In this document: positions 1 to 12,252 of the stretch, one piece after another
Layout: the number at the start of each line of letters is the position of its first letter
How positions within the stretch are numbered: position 1 is the first letter of the stretch
Assembly: GCA_036435485.1 (NCBI GenBank)
Contig: CM071599.1
Coordinates: 203,831,178 to 203,895,177, forward strand
Source: Saposhnikovia divaricata
Taxonomy: Eukaryota; Streptophyta; Magnoliopsida; Apiales; Apiaceae
Length of the DNA: 64,000 bases
Direction of reading: 5' to 3'
The notes under the pieces: model-generated
What the model saw: only the letters and a program-made list of their open reading frames with translations
What the model was told of the DNA's origin: nothing
Databases searched by the model: none
Position numbers and translations under genes: made by a program

Positions 1-937
1 ATATTGATAATGGTTGTATAAAACTAAAAAGGGGATATAATGTAAATTTATGTATCTTACAAACCCGACCGCAAAACGGTCGGGTAAGTATGACGTGGAA
101 AGGCAAAAAAACGGTCGGATTTTTTGGTCGGAAAGTTGGTCGGTTTTGTGACGTGGCCCGTTAGTCAATTATATAGAATTAATACGGGCTCCATCAACCA
201 CATTGGTCGGTTATAATAGTCGGTTTTGAGTGACGTGGCCCGTCAGTCAATTATTTAGGATCAATGTGGGCTCCACCAACCACATTGGTGGATTATAATG
301 GTCGGTTTTGAGTGACGTGGCCCGTCAATCAATTATTTAGATCAATGTGGGCTCCACCAACCATATTGGTCCGGCATAGTGGTTGGATTTAACATAAATC
401 CGACTGACAATAAATTTGGTCGGTTTTAACACCACTAAAACATTGGTCGGAATTGTAATGGTCGGAAATGACTCTGTTTCTTTTAGTGTAAGATAACAAA
501 TTTAAAAAAATTTAAATAAAAATTTAAAAAAAATAAAAATTTCAATGAAGTTAGTTCTGGAGAAAGCTCCTAGTTACGAGTTAGGACGCCGAACTAGATT
601 TTGGTTAAACTTTCAAATTATGAAAGTAAATCTATATTAAATTTCATTAACATTTCTTAGATCATTACTAAAGGTTATTGTATTTGGCACACGTGTGATT
701 TTCTTTTTGTTAAATGGCACACATGTGATTCAAAAGTAGAAACGATTTATTCTTTATAATTAATTATGGTTATTTATAATTAATTATGACTTGAGCACGA
801 TCATATAATTCAAGTGGTAAGGGCACTCACTTATCTCTTATTCCAATACGTTCACTTTCTAGATTTTTAAAAATAGATATTCATTTTGTAATGTATATAA
901 GCTTAATTATTAAAAATAAAAAATTGTGATTTATTCA
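1..937. repeat. Tandem duplication, copy 1 (CACTA end plus flank)
   Basis: The stretch from position 1 recurs from 1203 with an offset of about 1200 bases and good identity (TAGTG at 484-488 against 1686-1690, offset 1202). It contains the CACTA terminus and about 440 bases of flank. The left edge lies outside the window. The two copies differ by scattered substitutions and small indels, so the duplication is not very recent. No gene is seen in it. Confidence 0.85.
149..488. mobile_element. CACTA (En/Spm-type) transposon terminus, copy 1
   Basis: Read on the minus strand, the sequence inward from 488 begins CACTAAAAGAAACAGAGT, the usual form of a plant CACTA terminal inverted repeat. Behind it lie many GTCGG/CCGAC subterminal motifs. 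A block beginning GACGTGGCCCGT recurs at about 151, 232 and 315 with an 81-83 bp period. The opposite end and the transposase are not in the window, so this is only one terminus. The three bases after the end (TAA) would be half of a 3-bp target duplication, which cannot be tested here. Confidence 0.65.
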
Positions 938-1202
938 GGATCGAGAGACCAAATAAATTTGAATGTATTCGAACCAAGAAATTCAACATACAAAATCATA
1001 TAATCGAATATAAATTTGAATGCATTAATTCGAACCCGACCCAAAGTCAAAAATCCATATATTTAAAATCCCTAATCGAATTTGTAAATACAATGCGTGT
1101 GTATACGTATATGTTTGTACATAGTGGGGGAGGGGGTTACCAAGTTGTAGAGAGCGGAGAGGAGAGAGTTGCAGAGCGCGCAGAGAGGATCGAGAGAGTT
1201 GT

Positions 1203-2131
1203 ATATTGATAACGGTTGTATAAAACTAAAAAGGGGATATAATGTAAATTTATGTATCTTACAAACTTGATCGCAAAATGTCGGGTTAGTATGATGTGGA
1301 AAGGCAAAAAGAAACGGTCAAATTTAATGGTCGGAAAGTTGGTTGGTATAGTGACATGACCCGTTAGTCAATTATTTAGAATCAATACGGGCTCCACCAA
1401 TTACATTATTCGGTTATAATGGTCGGTTTTGAGTGACGTGGCCCGTCAGTCAATTATTTTGGATCAATGTGGGCTCCACCAACCACATTGGTCGGTTATA
1501 ATGGTCGGTTTTGAGTGACGTGGCCTGTCAATCAATTATTTAGATCAATGTGGGCTCCACCAATCATATTGGTCCGGTATAGTGGTTGGATTTAATATAA
1601 ATTCGACCAATAATAAATTTGGTCGGTTTTAACACAAGTAAAACATTGATCGGAATTGTAACGGTCGAAAATGATTCTGTGTTTTTAGTGTAAGATGACA
1701 ATTTATAAAAAAAATTAAATAAAAATTTAAAAATTTCAATGAAGTTAGTTGCTGGAGAAAGCTCCTAGTTACGAGTTAGGACGCCGAACTAAATTTTGAT
1801 TAAACTTTCAAATTATGAAAGTAAATCTATATTAAATTTCATTAACATTTCTTAGATCATTACTAAAAGTTATTGTATTTGGCACACGTGTGATTTTCTT
1901 TTTGTTAAATGGCACACATGTGATTCAAAAGTAGAAACGATTTATTCTTTATGATTAATTATTATTCTTTATAATTAATTATGATTTAAGCACAATAATA
2001 TAATTCAAGTGGTAAGGGCAGTTATCTCTTATATCTTATTTTGATACGTTCACTTTCCAGATTTTTAAAAATAGATATTCATTTGTAATGTATATAAGCT
2101 TAGTTATTAAAAATAAAAAATTATGTTTTAT
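1203..2131. repeat. Tandem duplication, copy 2
   Basis: This repeats positions 1 to about 937, including the subterminal motifs, the TAGTG end at 1686-1690 and the flank up to the AAAAATAAAAAATT stretch. The segment 938-1202 between the copies is unique here and ends in a purine-rich run (GAGAGAGCGGAGAGG type). No coding sequence is seen. Confidence 0.85.
1351..1690. mobile_element. CACTA transposon terminus, copy 2
   Basis: This is the second copy of the CACTA-like end. Subterminal GACGTGGC blocks recur at about 81-bp spacing, GTCGG motifs are numerous, and the end TTTTTAGTG stops at 1690 and is followed by TAA. It is part of the 1.2-kb tandem duplication rather than an independent insertion, because the flank beyond the terminus is duplicated too. 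Confidence 0.6.
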
Positions 2132-3839
2132 TCTCTGTATGGCGTACACCAAAAGTTTAGCGATTAGTTTTCTTCCAAGGTAATGTTGGGTATCTCAAAT
2201 TGGTACCCAAAAATTGTTCCCGAATGACGTGGCATATATGACGTGACAAATTGATAAATTTTGATGGGTAGATTGGTGTAAATGCATAGGATCCATTTTC
2301 ATATGGCCAATTGTTACACTAAGTGATACAGCTGAGGTGGAAGTCAGGGAAGCCAGTTGTGTAACTGATGTGGCATGACTATAGGCTGGTAACACGTGCT
2401 CTAGCCGAGTTAGTTAGTCTGTTAGTCTGTTACACAAACCAGACTTTGTGTATTCATTTTTAACAACTTAAGTTTTGTATTGTGAGATGAATCAAGATGT
2501 AAATACACCTGTAACACCCCCAGATCCGGGGTCAGGGATCTGGTGGTTACGGTCTTACATCCATTCATAATACTTTACTTGAGTCCACAATAAATAAATC
2601 ACATACTGTGACCCCACAATAATATCCACTCACACGCACAACAGTTATAGTCCCAGAGATGAAATTGAAATAAGTCTTACATTAAGGGTTACGAATAAAC
2701 GTTATTACAATCCCAAAAGGATAACATTATAAGTTTAACAGTTTTGCCGTTGATTACATCAATTATACATATAGTTAAACAGGAAACAAAAGCTGTCTAA
2801 CTAAGCTACCTCAGCAATGACGGCTAGCATCTCAGCGGGGAGTCCGGTGGGTCGGGTAACCCGCTTGCGCCGAGTGCGCCTGATGCGAGCCATCTGTCCT
2901 AGCTGTTGTTGTGACATAATATGAACAAAGCAAGTAGTACAATTGAACAGTGATGCATATATACAACGGTTCAAAATATCCTTTGAAACCATATGCCATG
3001 CATTAATGAGGTTATTGCCAGTATAATATAAAGGATGAAGTTACCAGGTAACTCAAAGTATTTGTTTGTAGAAATATCTGCTACATCAAAAGTAAGCGAG
3101 ATATTCTCATTGTCATTAAAAAGAGGAACTTGTATGAAAAGATTGCAATTCCAGTTATGAACACTTTTTCCAGCTCGACCAACAATAATCATGTTGCAGG
3201 AAATAAATAAGTTTGGATGATGAACCATTGATGGAGTATTCACCGCGCCCGCTGTTCCAATCTTGATGATCAGTCGAGATCGTACAGCTCAAATTAGATT
3301 TACTACCGGTAGAAGGAAGAACTGACGGCGTTACTTGTCTACCGCCTTACTAGCTCTCCCCGGCCAACGGTTGGGCCAAAGGGGATGGACCGGCGCTACT
3401 CGGCCTCTTACACGACTCCTAGTTCAAATAGAATTCATGATTCTGAATGTAACGTTCGTCCCCCTTTCCCCAAGTATAATACTTGTTGATAAGACTCCAC
3501 AAAGTAGTCGTATCTAGTTGGAAAGGAAAATTCACCAATAACTTCCAAGCTACTGCTTGGTAACGAATCTCAACTTGTTCCAACAATCTTACCCCTCGAA
3601 AGATGAGAAGGTAAACAACGACTTAATAAGTCAATAGCACCCGAGTTGAGAGTGAAGAGAATACTTTATGATCGGGAAGTCGACAAGATAATTAACATTT
3701 TCCAAGTAAGGTTCCCTTATTATTAGGGAGATAGACTCAAAGAAGAATGATGTCTGAGAACCTTTCTTGATATATGATTAATAATAATATGACTCCGAAA
3801 TATTTTCTGTAATAATCGAAGAAGATAAACCTTATTGAG

Positions 3840-4560
3840 GTTATTCTAAGTATGGAATAAATATTCAGAGAATATTTATTGAATTAAAATATTTTACAGA
3901 ATATTTAGGAATATGAAAGAATATCTTTAATCAGAGTATTTCTCAAATAATCCTTGAAGAAATATCGAGAGAATATTTATTGCATAATTAAATATTCAAA
4001 TGAATATTCAAAATAATATTCATTAATTAATAAGACCTGAAAGGAATATTTAAAATATTTAAAATAATATTCGATGATTAAATAGAACCCTGGATGAATA
4101 TTCAAAATAATATTCATAATTAATTAGGAATTTAAATGTTTATTGAAAAAGTAATATTCATTTAATGAATAATATTCTAAATGAATATCAAGTAATATTC
4201 ATTTAGTAATCCAAGCTTTAAAGGAATATTCGAGATAAGACTCGATAAATAAATCAAGCTTCAGATGAACATTAAAATAATATTCATCAGGTAATTACTA
4301 TCTTAAATGAATATTCAAAAGTAATATTCATTTAATGAATAATATTCTAAATGAATATCCAAATAATATTCATTTAGTAGTCCAACCTTTAGAAGAATAT
4401 TCGAAATAATAATCGATAAATAATTCGACTCTGAATGAATATTAAAAAAATATTATTCGTCGAATAGTTACACTCAAATAATTATTTGAAGTAGGGATCG
4501 TTAAATAAATAATCTCGAACGAATATTAAAATAATATTCGTCGCCCGAATAATGGAAAAT
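3840..4560. repeat. Degenerate AATATTC-rich repeats inside the solo LTR
   Basis: Short blocks such as GAATATTCAAAATAATATTCAT recur many times with irregular spacing, and palindromic GAATATTC cores are frequent. This is an internal repeat of the 4.6-kb LTR. No function is evident. Confidence 0.6.
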
Positions 4561-4793
4561 ATTTACTTAGATATTTTCTTTCGAGGTAATCTCGATATGT
4601 CAGGAAATATTGACTCCCGGTCTATATTTGATGAATAAGATGGATACGTCCTTCTATGAGGGTCTTACAATAACCGGCTTATAATTGATACGTTAGCTAT
4701 CTAATTTATAAGCCAATAAACAATCAGGGAACAAGCATAACGATATAACTTGAAAGTAGGCATGCATGCTATGGCATATGTATAACAGAAAAC

Positions 4794-4804
<11 letters not shown>

Positions 4805-4853
<49 letters not shown>
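4805..4853. repeat. (TA)n microsatellite
   Basis: An uninterrupted TA dinucleotide run of about 49 bases inside the solo LTR. Confidence 0.97.
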
Positions 4854-4858
<5 letters not shown>

Positions 4859-7193
4859 CACAACAACAGCCTAAAAGAATGGAATTGAAACTTGCCTGGT
4901 AGTCGAGTACGGTAAGGGGTAGCGGGTCCCGGGTCAGCTTGGTGATCTATAAATAGCCAAGTCATTCGGGATTAATCACTTAACATTTTAAAAGTTAAGT
5001 TATACTTAAATCGAAACACGTTCTCGAGTTATCTCGTTATACCCCTTTTAGTGGATTCCCTTTATCATTGATCCGACCCGACATTCGTTCGTTAATACGA
5101 CATGTCACTGTACTTACACTTAGGACATACTTAAGTCATACAAGTTCTAAGGTCGATCGTTACGAACCAATATTATACTCCGAGTTTTATCGCCCGTTTT
5201 CTAAGTGTTTTACCAAAGTTATAACAGAGTCGTCTTTTAGGGGTTCGTTCGCGTTTAACCTCGACTCGAATATTTTTAATAAATCGAAAAACGATCCTTT
5301 TGACATACGGTTTTCTTTCACACCTTCCTCTTTACCTCTAGTATTTATTTACCAAGATTTGCCACTGAGTAACATGATTTACGAGGGTTCAATTGAAGTT
5401 ACGAACTTTTACTTACGGTTCCGAACCAATTTTAGTAATTTGACCATAACTCCTAAACCGTAAGTCGGAATGTTTCGATTCTCGCTCCAAAACGATCTAT
5501 GGCTCGAGATCTACAAGGACCAGTCATAATATTATCAAGATCAGGAAATTATATCAACTGCCATGCTTGGTTTCTAAGTGTTAACAAAAATTCGGCATTA
5601 CGAAGGCTATAAATCGAACGTTCTAAAAATCATAGTAACACAACCAAGCCACACCGGGCATCAATACAACTCATACACATATTTCTCATCCCAAATCTGT
5701 CCAAGAACATCTACTTTACCATTATAATCATCATGTTACCAAAATCACTAAATCACTTAACTAATCATGCTTATAACATACTAACATCATTACCAAGCTT
5801 AAATCCATCAAGAACATGCATAATTCTCAAAACAAGATCTAGGGTTTCAAGTGGATTACCTTCCTTGGGATATGTCCTAGCTCTAATAAGCCTTGTATGT
5901 GCCTTTCCTAGCCTTAACAAACCTTAGATCATCATGGAAATCAAGATAAACAAAGTTAATTCAAGAAGGTTACTATTCATCCTCCTCTTTCATGATTTTT
6001 TTGAAAATGGAAACTAAGGAATTTGAGGCTAAAATTTCTAGGGTATCACTTTTATGAAATATAGGACTTACCATAAAAATTTGGAGATCAAATGATGGTT
6101 GGAACTTGGATTTTTGTTCTTGAATTTAGCCAAAATTCGAATGGCATGAAGATGGGAGAGAGATGGAGTTGTTTGCCTTGCTCTTTGACCTCATATTGTC
6201 CAAAATGAATTATTGAGATAATATCTAGGCATAAAGTACCTTTAATAAAGGTATGAGGTCATGGATGAGGTATTTTAAGGGGCATGTGTCTTGATCTTAT
6301 GGTTGGATGAGAAGATGATGCTAAGTACTAGTTTGATCTCTAATTGTTCTAGTTCCTTGTTGTAACAAGCTTGGTTACTAGTCATATCCACTTGCACATG
6401 GTTGCCCCTTGGCTCTCTGCTTGATTCTTTGTCCGGTTATTGCTCAATTTGATTGGTCGTTCGGAGGAATATCTCGAAGATTTCTAGTTAGGATTTTACC
6501 GGAAACCTCCTTAATATTTACACTACCATCCTCCATTCTCTTTAATAATTCTTGAACCTATTTTCCTTAAATCCCTTCCATAATTCCTTAAGTCTTTCAG
6601 TGTCCAGGGAAATCTCGGGGAAAATAAAAGTGCTATTTTTTAGAATCCGACAACTTTTACATACACTATTTTTCCCCCTGGATCACTAATACGAACTCAG
6701 AATCTCGTTCCGGGTACTTCTATATAGTGTCGTCTCATAATATTCTCTTTTCCACCAAAACACTATTCATTCTTTATTCTTTACTTTTTCTCTTAGGGTT
6801 GTACAATTTTCCGTATTCTCTTTCGATCGTTCCTTAACCTTTTTACGGAACTACTGGATTAATTGTTATCGATCTGGATGACATGAGAATATTCTCCTGC
6901 TTGGAATTGCCATATCTTATTCCCTTAGGAGATAGATTATTCTTACCTATGTTGTCACCCTTTAGCATTCTTCAAGACATATAAATAATAAAGTCGAATT
7001 CCATTCATTCTTTCCAAATATCAACTATTACATTGTAGCCGTAACCACTATTCATTCTTACATCATTAAATACATAAAAGTTTTAATTCCACCCAAAATC
7101 TGGGTTCTTACAACACCTTTCTTCTTCATTCTTGATTGAGTAGCTTCATCTGTATAATTACATATCATTTCTGTAATATTCAAGGTTGTGACA

Positions 7194-7205
7194 TGGTATC
7201 AGAGC
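7194..7205 (+). other. Copia primer binding site (initiator Met tRNA type)
   Basis: TGGTATCAGAGC directly follows the 5' LTR. It is the standard plant copia primer site, complementary to the 3' end of initiator methionine tRNA. Confidence 0.9.
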
Positions 7206-7554
7206 TTTTTTAGCTCGATTCTTCTTCCGCATTTGTTACTTGATTAGCTCTGCGCTGTGTATCTGTCCGTACAACAATGGCAACAATGGCGTTCTTGAGC
7301 TTTTATCCGTACAACAATGGCGTCTGTGAGATTTCAACCGATTTCACTTCGTCATTCAAGTTTGATCTTTCTTCTTAAAGTCTTGTTCATCTTTTGATGC
7401 GATTTCTGATTATCTGTGTGAATTTAGTGCTTTCTATTGCTCTGTCTTCGTCGATCTGTTGATCTTTCTGATCTATCTCAGTTTGTTCATTTTCGTATAT
7501 ACTCTTGTGTGATTGCAAGTTCGTGATTTCACTATATTGTTCTTGTTTGTGTTG

Positions 7555-8765
7555 ATGCCTCGACAAACATATTCTGCTGCTGTTTTTTCACCAAATCATT
7601 CACCAAATCATAAATCTGTGGCTAATAATTCTACGAGCAATAGTACACCTGTTATTGATGCATTTCATCCATTTTTTCTGCAAAGTTCAGATAATCCTGG
7701 CATTGCTTTAGTTACTCAAACTCTAACTGCTCAAAACTATCAAAAATGGAGTCGTTCAATAAAATTGGCTCTATCTGCTAAAAACAAGCTAGGAATGATT
7801 GATGGAACTATTGTTAAACCTGTTGAAGCTTCATCTCTCTATGCTTTCTGGCATCGTTGTAACAATATGGTGTTGTCATGGTTACTTAATTCTATCTCAG
7901 CTGAAATTAGAGATAGTGTTGCTTACTTTAGTACTGCTAAAGAGATTTGGGAAGACCTATCTGTTCGATTTTCTCAGAGTATTGTTCCACGAATTTTCCA
8001 ATTAAAAAGGATCTTACAGCTCTCAGTCAAGGTTCAATGTCAATTACTGCCTATTTTACCAGAATGAGGTCTCTTACGGATGAACTCAATGCCCTGGCAC
8101 CAATTCCTAAATGTGTCTGTGTTCAGAACTCTTATTCTTGTGAAGTAAGTTCTAAACTGGAGGCTTATGAAAAGATTAATAGCCTAAGTCAGTTTTTGAT
8201 GGGTCTTAATGATGCCTTCACCAGCATTCGAGGACAGATGCTCATGATGAATCCTCTAACTACACTTAACCAAGCTTACTCTCTTCTTCTTCAGGAAGAA
8301 AGTCAGAGGTCTTATCCTGTTGCTGTTGTTACAGAAAATGTGGTTATGAATGTCAAATTCTCTGGTCATAGACCTAAATCTTCAGCAATAACTCAAACTA
8401 CTTCTAAGAAGATTAACTCTACAGATGTCTGTGATTATTGTCATAACACAGGACATGTTCAAGCTAAGTGTTTCTTTCTTCATGGATATCCAGATTGGCA
8501 CCGATTGTATGGAAAACCTAAGCCTAAAATGAAAACATTAGACAACTCTATGAAGCAAGCAGCTCAAGTCACTGCACAAGTCTCAGAAAATGCTACCAAT
8601 GTAGAGTCTCATTGTTCTAAAGATGGCTTTACAGCTGCTCAATGTGAGCAGTTGACTCAAATGATTCAAAACAGCATGAAAACTATGAATACCTGGAGTT
8701 CAAGCTCTCAACTCTCAGGTAAAAGCTATAGTGTTTCTTTATCTCATAAAGCTTATTCTGTGTAA
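7555..8765 (+). pseudogene. Copia gag, frameshifted
   Basis: A frame from an ATG at 7555 carries the copia gag signature region (an LTAQNYQKWS-like motif near 7725, then an IWEDL-like motif near 7950). It shifts to another frame around 8005-8030 and continues to a stop at 8763. The CCHC zinc knuckle (CDYCHNTGHVQAKC) lies at about 8430-8471, followed by basic residues. Family knowledge: gag forms the retrotransposon particle and binds its RNA through the knuckle. The frameshift and the stop before protease mean that this copy cannot make a normal polyprotein. Confidence 0.88.
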
Positions 8766-8769
8766 ACTA

Positions 8770-9990
8770 CTTCTGGCTCTACCTGGATCATAGATTCAGG
8801 TGCTACAGGATCATATAATCTTTGATTATGCTTTGCTGCATAATTCTAAGTCTTTAAATGCTGTTCTACATTTACCAAATGGTACTACAACTCCAATTAC
8901 TCATGTAGGTGATGTGTATTTGACACCATCTATTGTGCTATCTGAGGTTCTCTGTGTTCCATCATTTCACTGCAATCTTGTTTCAATTTCCAAACTAACT
9001 GCAGACAATTCTGCTTCTATTATTTTCTCCAAACATTCTTGTCTATTACAGGACCTTTCCCTGAAGCAGACGGTCGAGATTGGTAAAGTTGAAGCTGGTC
9101 TTTATACTCGTAGTACTCCTCATCAATCTATGATCAATAATCAATGCACCAGAATCCATATTTCACCATCAGTTAAGGCTCAAATTTGGCATGCTAGGTT
9201 AGGTCACCCTGCAGATGTGATCTTAAATAAATTTTTTGTAGTCCCTAATGTCAATTCCTCTAGTTTTACAACTTGTGATGTGTGCTTAAGAGCTAAACAA
9301 CAGAGGTTACCATTTCCTCAAGTTTCTAGTGTCATGTCTAAACTGTTTGATCTTGTTAACTGTGACCTATGGGGTCCTTACAAGCATTGTACTCATGGTA
9401 AATGCAATGGATTTCTTACTATTTTTGAAGATTTTTCTAGAAGCACATGGGTTTATTTGATTACTGATAAAACTCAAGTTTCATCAATTCTTATGAATTT
9501 TGTCCAGTTAATCAAAACTCAGTTTAATCTTACTTTTAAATCAGTTCGATCAGATAATGGTACCGAGTTTGTGAATCAAACATTACAAAAAAATTTCTCC
9601 AGTACTGGTATTCTTCATCAAACATCTTGTCCCCACACACCCCAACAAAATGGAGTGGTGGAACGCAAACATCAACACATTTTAAATGTGGCTCGATCCT
9701 TACTTCTTCAATCTCACCTTCCCAAATCTTTCTTGGGAGATTGCATTCTTACTGCAGTTCACCTAATTAACTTACTTCCTATTCAACAGTTACATTTTAA
9801 AACACCTTATGAATTACTCTTCGACAAACCACCTGACTACCAACACCTAAGAGTGTTTGGGTGTCTTTGCTATATAGCTGATGTGTCCAGCATTCCAGAT
9901 TAATCCCAGGGGTCTCAAGTGTGTTTTTCTTGGTACCCATTTGGAAAAAAAGGATATAGAGTAATGCATTTGGACACAAAGAAATGTTAT
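8770..9990 (+). pseudogene. Copia protease and integrase, broken
   Basis: The aspartic protease core (IIDSGAT) reads at about 8788-8810, in a frame not joined to gag. Integrase follows, with a zinc-binding start (HARLGHP near 9190, CDVC near 9277) and catalytic motifs CDLWGP (about 9362), SDNGTEF (about 9549) and VVERKH (about 9656). The frame from 8800 stops at 9903, just after a FGCLCY-like motif. The expected continuation (VFLGYPFGKKGY-like) is readable in another frame just downstream, so a small indel near 9895 is likely. Confidence 0.85.
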
Positions 9991-10009
9991 ACTTCTAAAG
10001 ATGTAGTGT

Positions 10010-11690
10010 TTGTGGAAAACTCATTTCCTTTTCAAACTATTTCTGATGGGACTTATGACACAATGTTTTCCTTCTGAACCAATTACGTTCATAGATTTTC
10101 CCCTTGCTGATGACAGTCAGATCAGTCAGTCATCTACTACTCCTAGTAGTGCTAGTAGTGACATTCATGCCACTGCTGAAAATACAGTGAGCGTCCCTTC
10201 CCCTATTGCTAGTGATTCTAGCTTTGACCATACATCCATAATTCCTGTTCGAAATGCTCGACCTGTTCGAACTAAAACTGTACCTTCTAAGTTTAAAGAT
10301 TTCACGAGGATACCTGGTTTACTTTCCAAAAACTCTACTGCATTTACTGCTTCATGCACTTACCCCTTACATCAATACATGTCTTACCATGTATTTCAAC
10401 CATCTCTTCTTAAATTTCTGGCAAATGTTAGTTCTATACCTGTGCCTTATACCTATAAGCAGGCTGTTGTGCATAAAGAATGGTCTGATGCCATGGTTGC
10501 TGAAATAATTGCTCTTGAGAAAAATAAAACTTGGGATATTGTTCCAAGACCTCCAGATAAAAACATTGTTAACTGCAGATGGTTATTCAAGGTTAAGTAC
10601 ACACCTGAAGGTGGAATTGACAAGTACAAGGCTCGTCTTGTTGCCAAGGGTTTCACTCAAACTATTGGTGTAGATTATTTCGAAACATATGCACCAGTTG
10701 CAAAAATGACAACAGTTCGAGTGATTCTTGCTTTAGCTGCTAAGTATAATTGGCATATCCATCAAATGGATGTCAATAACGCATTTCTTCATGGTACTTT
10801 GACTGAGGAAATCTATATGAAGTTGCCACCTGGATTTCAGCAATTGTCTTCTGGAAAGTATCCACCAGGAATTGAACTTGTTTGTAGGTTGAGGAAATCC
10901 ATTTATGGTCTTAAGCAGGCTCCTCGAGTCTGGAATGATAAATTGGTTTCTTCTCTCCTTAAATTTGGTTTTTCTCAAGCTGCCTGTGATCACAGTTTAC
11001 TTACATTGAAGAAACAATCAGCGTTTGTTGTTGTCATTGTTTATGTCGATGACATTTTAATTACAGGGAATTCCTCTGATCTTATTACTCAAGTTAAAAC
11101 ATTTCTTCACTCTCAGTTCAAAATCAAGGACTTAGGGCCTATGAATTATTTTTTGGGCCTTGAAATTGCTCGTTCTACTACTGGGATATATATCAGTCAG
11201 AGGAAATATGCCCTTGATATTCTTGCAGACACTAGTATGACAACAGTCAAACCTTCAGTGGTGCCTATTGAACAAAATCACAAGTTGTTGGATAATTCCT
11301 CTGATCTTCTTGCTTCTGATGATATTGCCATTTACAGGCGGTTAGTTGGTAGACTTTTGTATTTGAAAATCACTAGACCTGACCTCTCTTATGGTGTTCA
11401 TATACTATCTCAGTTTATAGCCACTCCTCGTATTGATCATTTAACTGCTGCATATAAAATTGTCAAGTATATTAAGGGTACTGTTGGTCAAGGGTTATTT
11501 TATGCTCATAATTCAACTCTGCAGTTACAAGCTTATAGTGATTCTGACTGGGGGGGGTTGTGCTGAATCCAGGGGTTCTCTTACTGGTTTTTGTGTGATG
11601 CTTGGCTCTTCTCTGGTCTCTTGGAAATGTAAGAAACAGCCTACGGTTTCTCGTTCCTCTGCAGAATCTGAATATCGTTCCATGGCTGAT
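10010..11690 (+). pseudogene. Copia reverse transcriptase and RNase H, broken and 3'-truncated
   Basis: The copia RT is nearly continuous from 10010 to 11566. It has CRWLFKVK, KARLVAKGF, the MDVNNAFLHG motif, a SIYGLKQAP motif and the active-site YVDD at 11042-11053. RNase H begins with the SDSDWGG region at about 11530-11553. There a run of G residues shifts the frame, and the rest (LTGFC to AESEYRSMA) continues in a second frame to about 11690. At that point the coding sequence passes directly into LTR sequence. The last part of RNase H, the polypurine tract and the first 126 bases of the 3' LTR are deleted. Confidence 0.9.
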
Positions 11691-11838
11691 ACCAGACTTT
11701 GTGTATTCATTTTTAACAACTTAAGTTTTGTATTGTGAGATGAATCAAGATGTAAATACACCTTTCTTCTTCATTCTTGATTGAGTAGCTTCATCTATAT
11801 AATTACATATCATTTCTGTAATATTCAAGGTTGTGACA
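11691..11838 (+). repeat. Copia 3' LTR, 5'-truncated
   Basis: This matches the 5' LTR from ACCAGACTTTG (2438) to its end. The first 126 bases of the LTR are missing. It ends TTGTGACA and is followed by CCAAT, the target duplication. Confidence 0.9.
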
Positions 11839-11843
11839 CCAAT

Positions 11844-12252
11844 TATAATAATACATTTAACATTTGAGAATTAGTTTGGATACCAATTTGTGGTACCTAG
11901 CATTTTCCTTCCAACTAATTATGATTTGTTGCCGGTGGTGTGTCTTTGAAGTTAATTTTAAAAGCCTCTTTGTGTCTTTTGAGTTAATGACATATAATTA
12001 AGCTACTAAAAAAATGTACGTTCATGCATGCAATTAGAGTAGAGTAGTCAGCACTACTAGATGACAATAGTATTTGAGAAATATGGAGAGCATACTGTCA
12101 TGCATACACTGGTTTATTAATGTATAGTGGTACAAGCCCATGATCTATTATAGTAACATCGTCTCCAGCCACTCTTATTTATAGTAATTTAACCCTAGCT
12201 GGCGTGGACAGACAGGGCAGTACGCATTATCGTACGTCTTACTAAGACGGTC
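11844..12252. other. Spacer: 3' flank of the proline-rich protein gene
   Basis: No gene is seen. On the minus strand an AATAAA polyadenylation signal lies at 12113-12118, about 135 bases past the stop codon of the proline-rich protein gene. Its transcript probably ends in this spacer. Confidence 0.5.

Larger units (their letters stand above)
2510..7112 (-). mobile_element. Solo LTR (4.6 kb) inserted in the copia 5' LTR
   Basis: The insert starts TGTAACACCCCC and ends GGTTCTTACA, flanked by a perfect 5-bp duplication ACACC (2505-2509 and 7113-7117). Read on the minus strand it begins TGTAAGAACCC and ends GGGGGTGTTACA. That is the same style of ends as the 3.9-kb LTRs of the element at 33741-43065. 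I found no internal primer site and no gag or pol, so it is best read as a solo LTR left by recombination of a large gypsy or LARD-type element. It contains AT-rich GAATATTC/AATATTCATT repeats at about 3840-4560 and a (TA)n run at 4805-4853. Short open frames such as 5068-5463 have no recognisable motif and are not called. Confidence 0.75.
2312..7193 (+). repeat. Copia 5' LTR, split by insertion
   Basis: The LTR begins TGTTACACTAAG right after the CCAAT duplication and ends TTGTGACA right before the primer binding site. The part 2438-2509 plus 7118-7193 matches the 3' LTR at 11691-11838 closely. The block 2510-7117 is foreign DNA (solo LTR plus one target duplication copy). Confidence 0.88.
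2307..11843 (+). mobile_element. Ty1/copia LTR retrotransposon, degenerate, with nested insertion
   Basis: The element is bounded by a perfect 5-bp target duplication CCAAT (2307-2311 and 11839-11843). LTRs start TGTTACAC and end TTGTGACA. The 5' LTR is 2312-2509 plus 7118-7193, interrupted by a 4.6-kb solo LTR; without it the LTR is about 274 bp. The primer binding site follows at once at 7194. Domain order is gag, protease, integrase, reverse transcriptase, RNase H, which is the copia order. Several frameshifts and a deletion into the 3' LTR show that it is dead. Confidence 0.92.

Noticed and set aside
5068..5463. 131-residue frame in the solo LTR
   Set aside because: No recognisable motif and it lies in a non-coding long LTR with no promoter or splice evidence.
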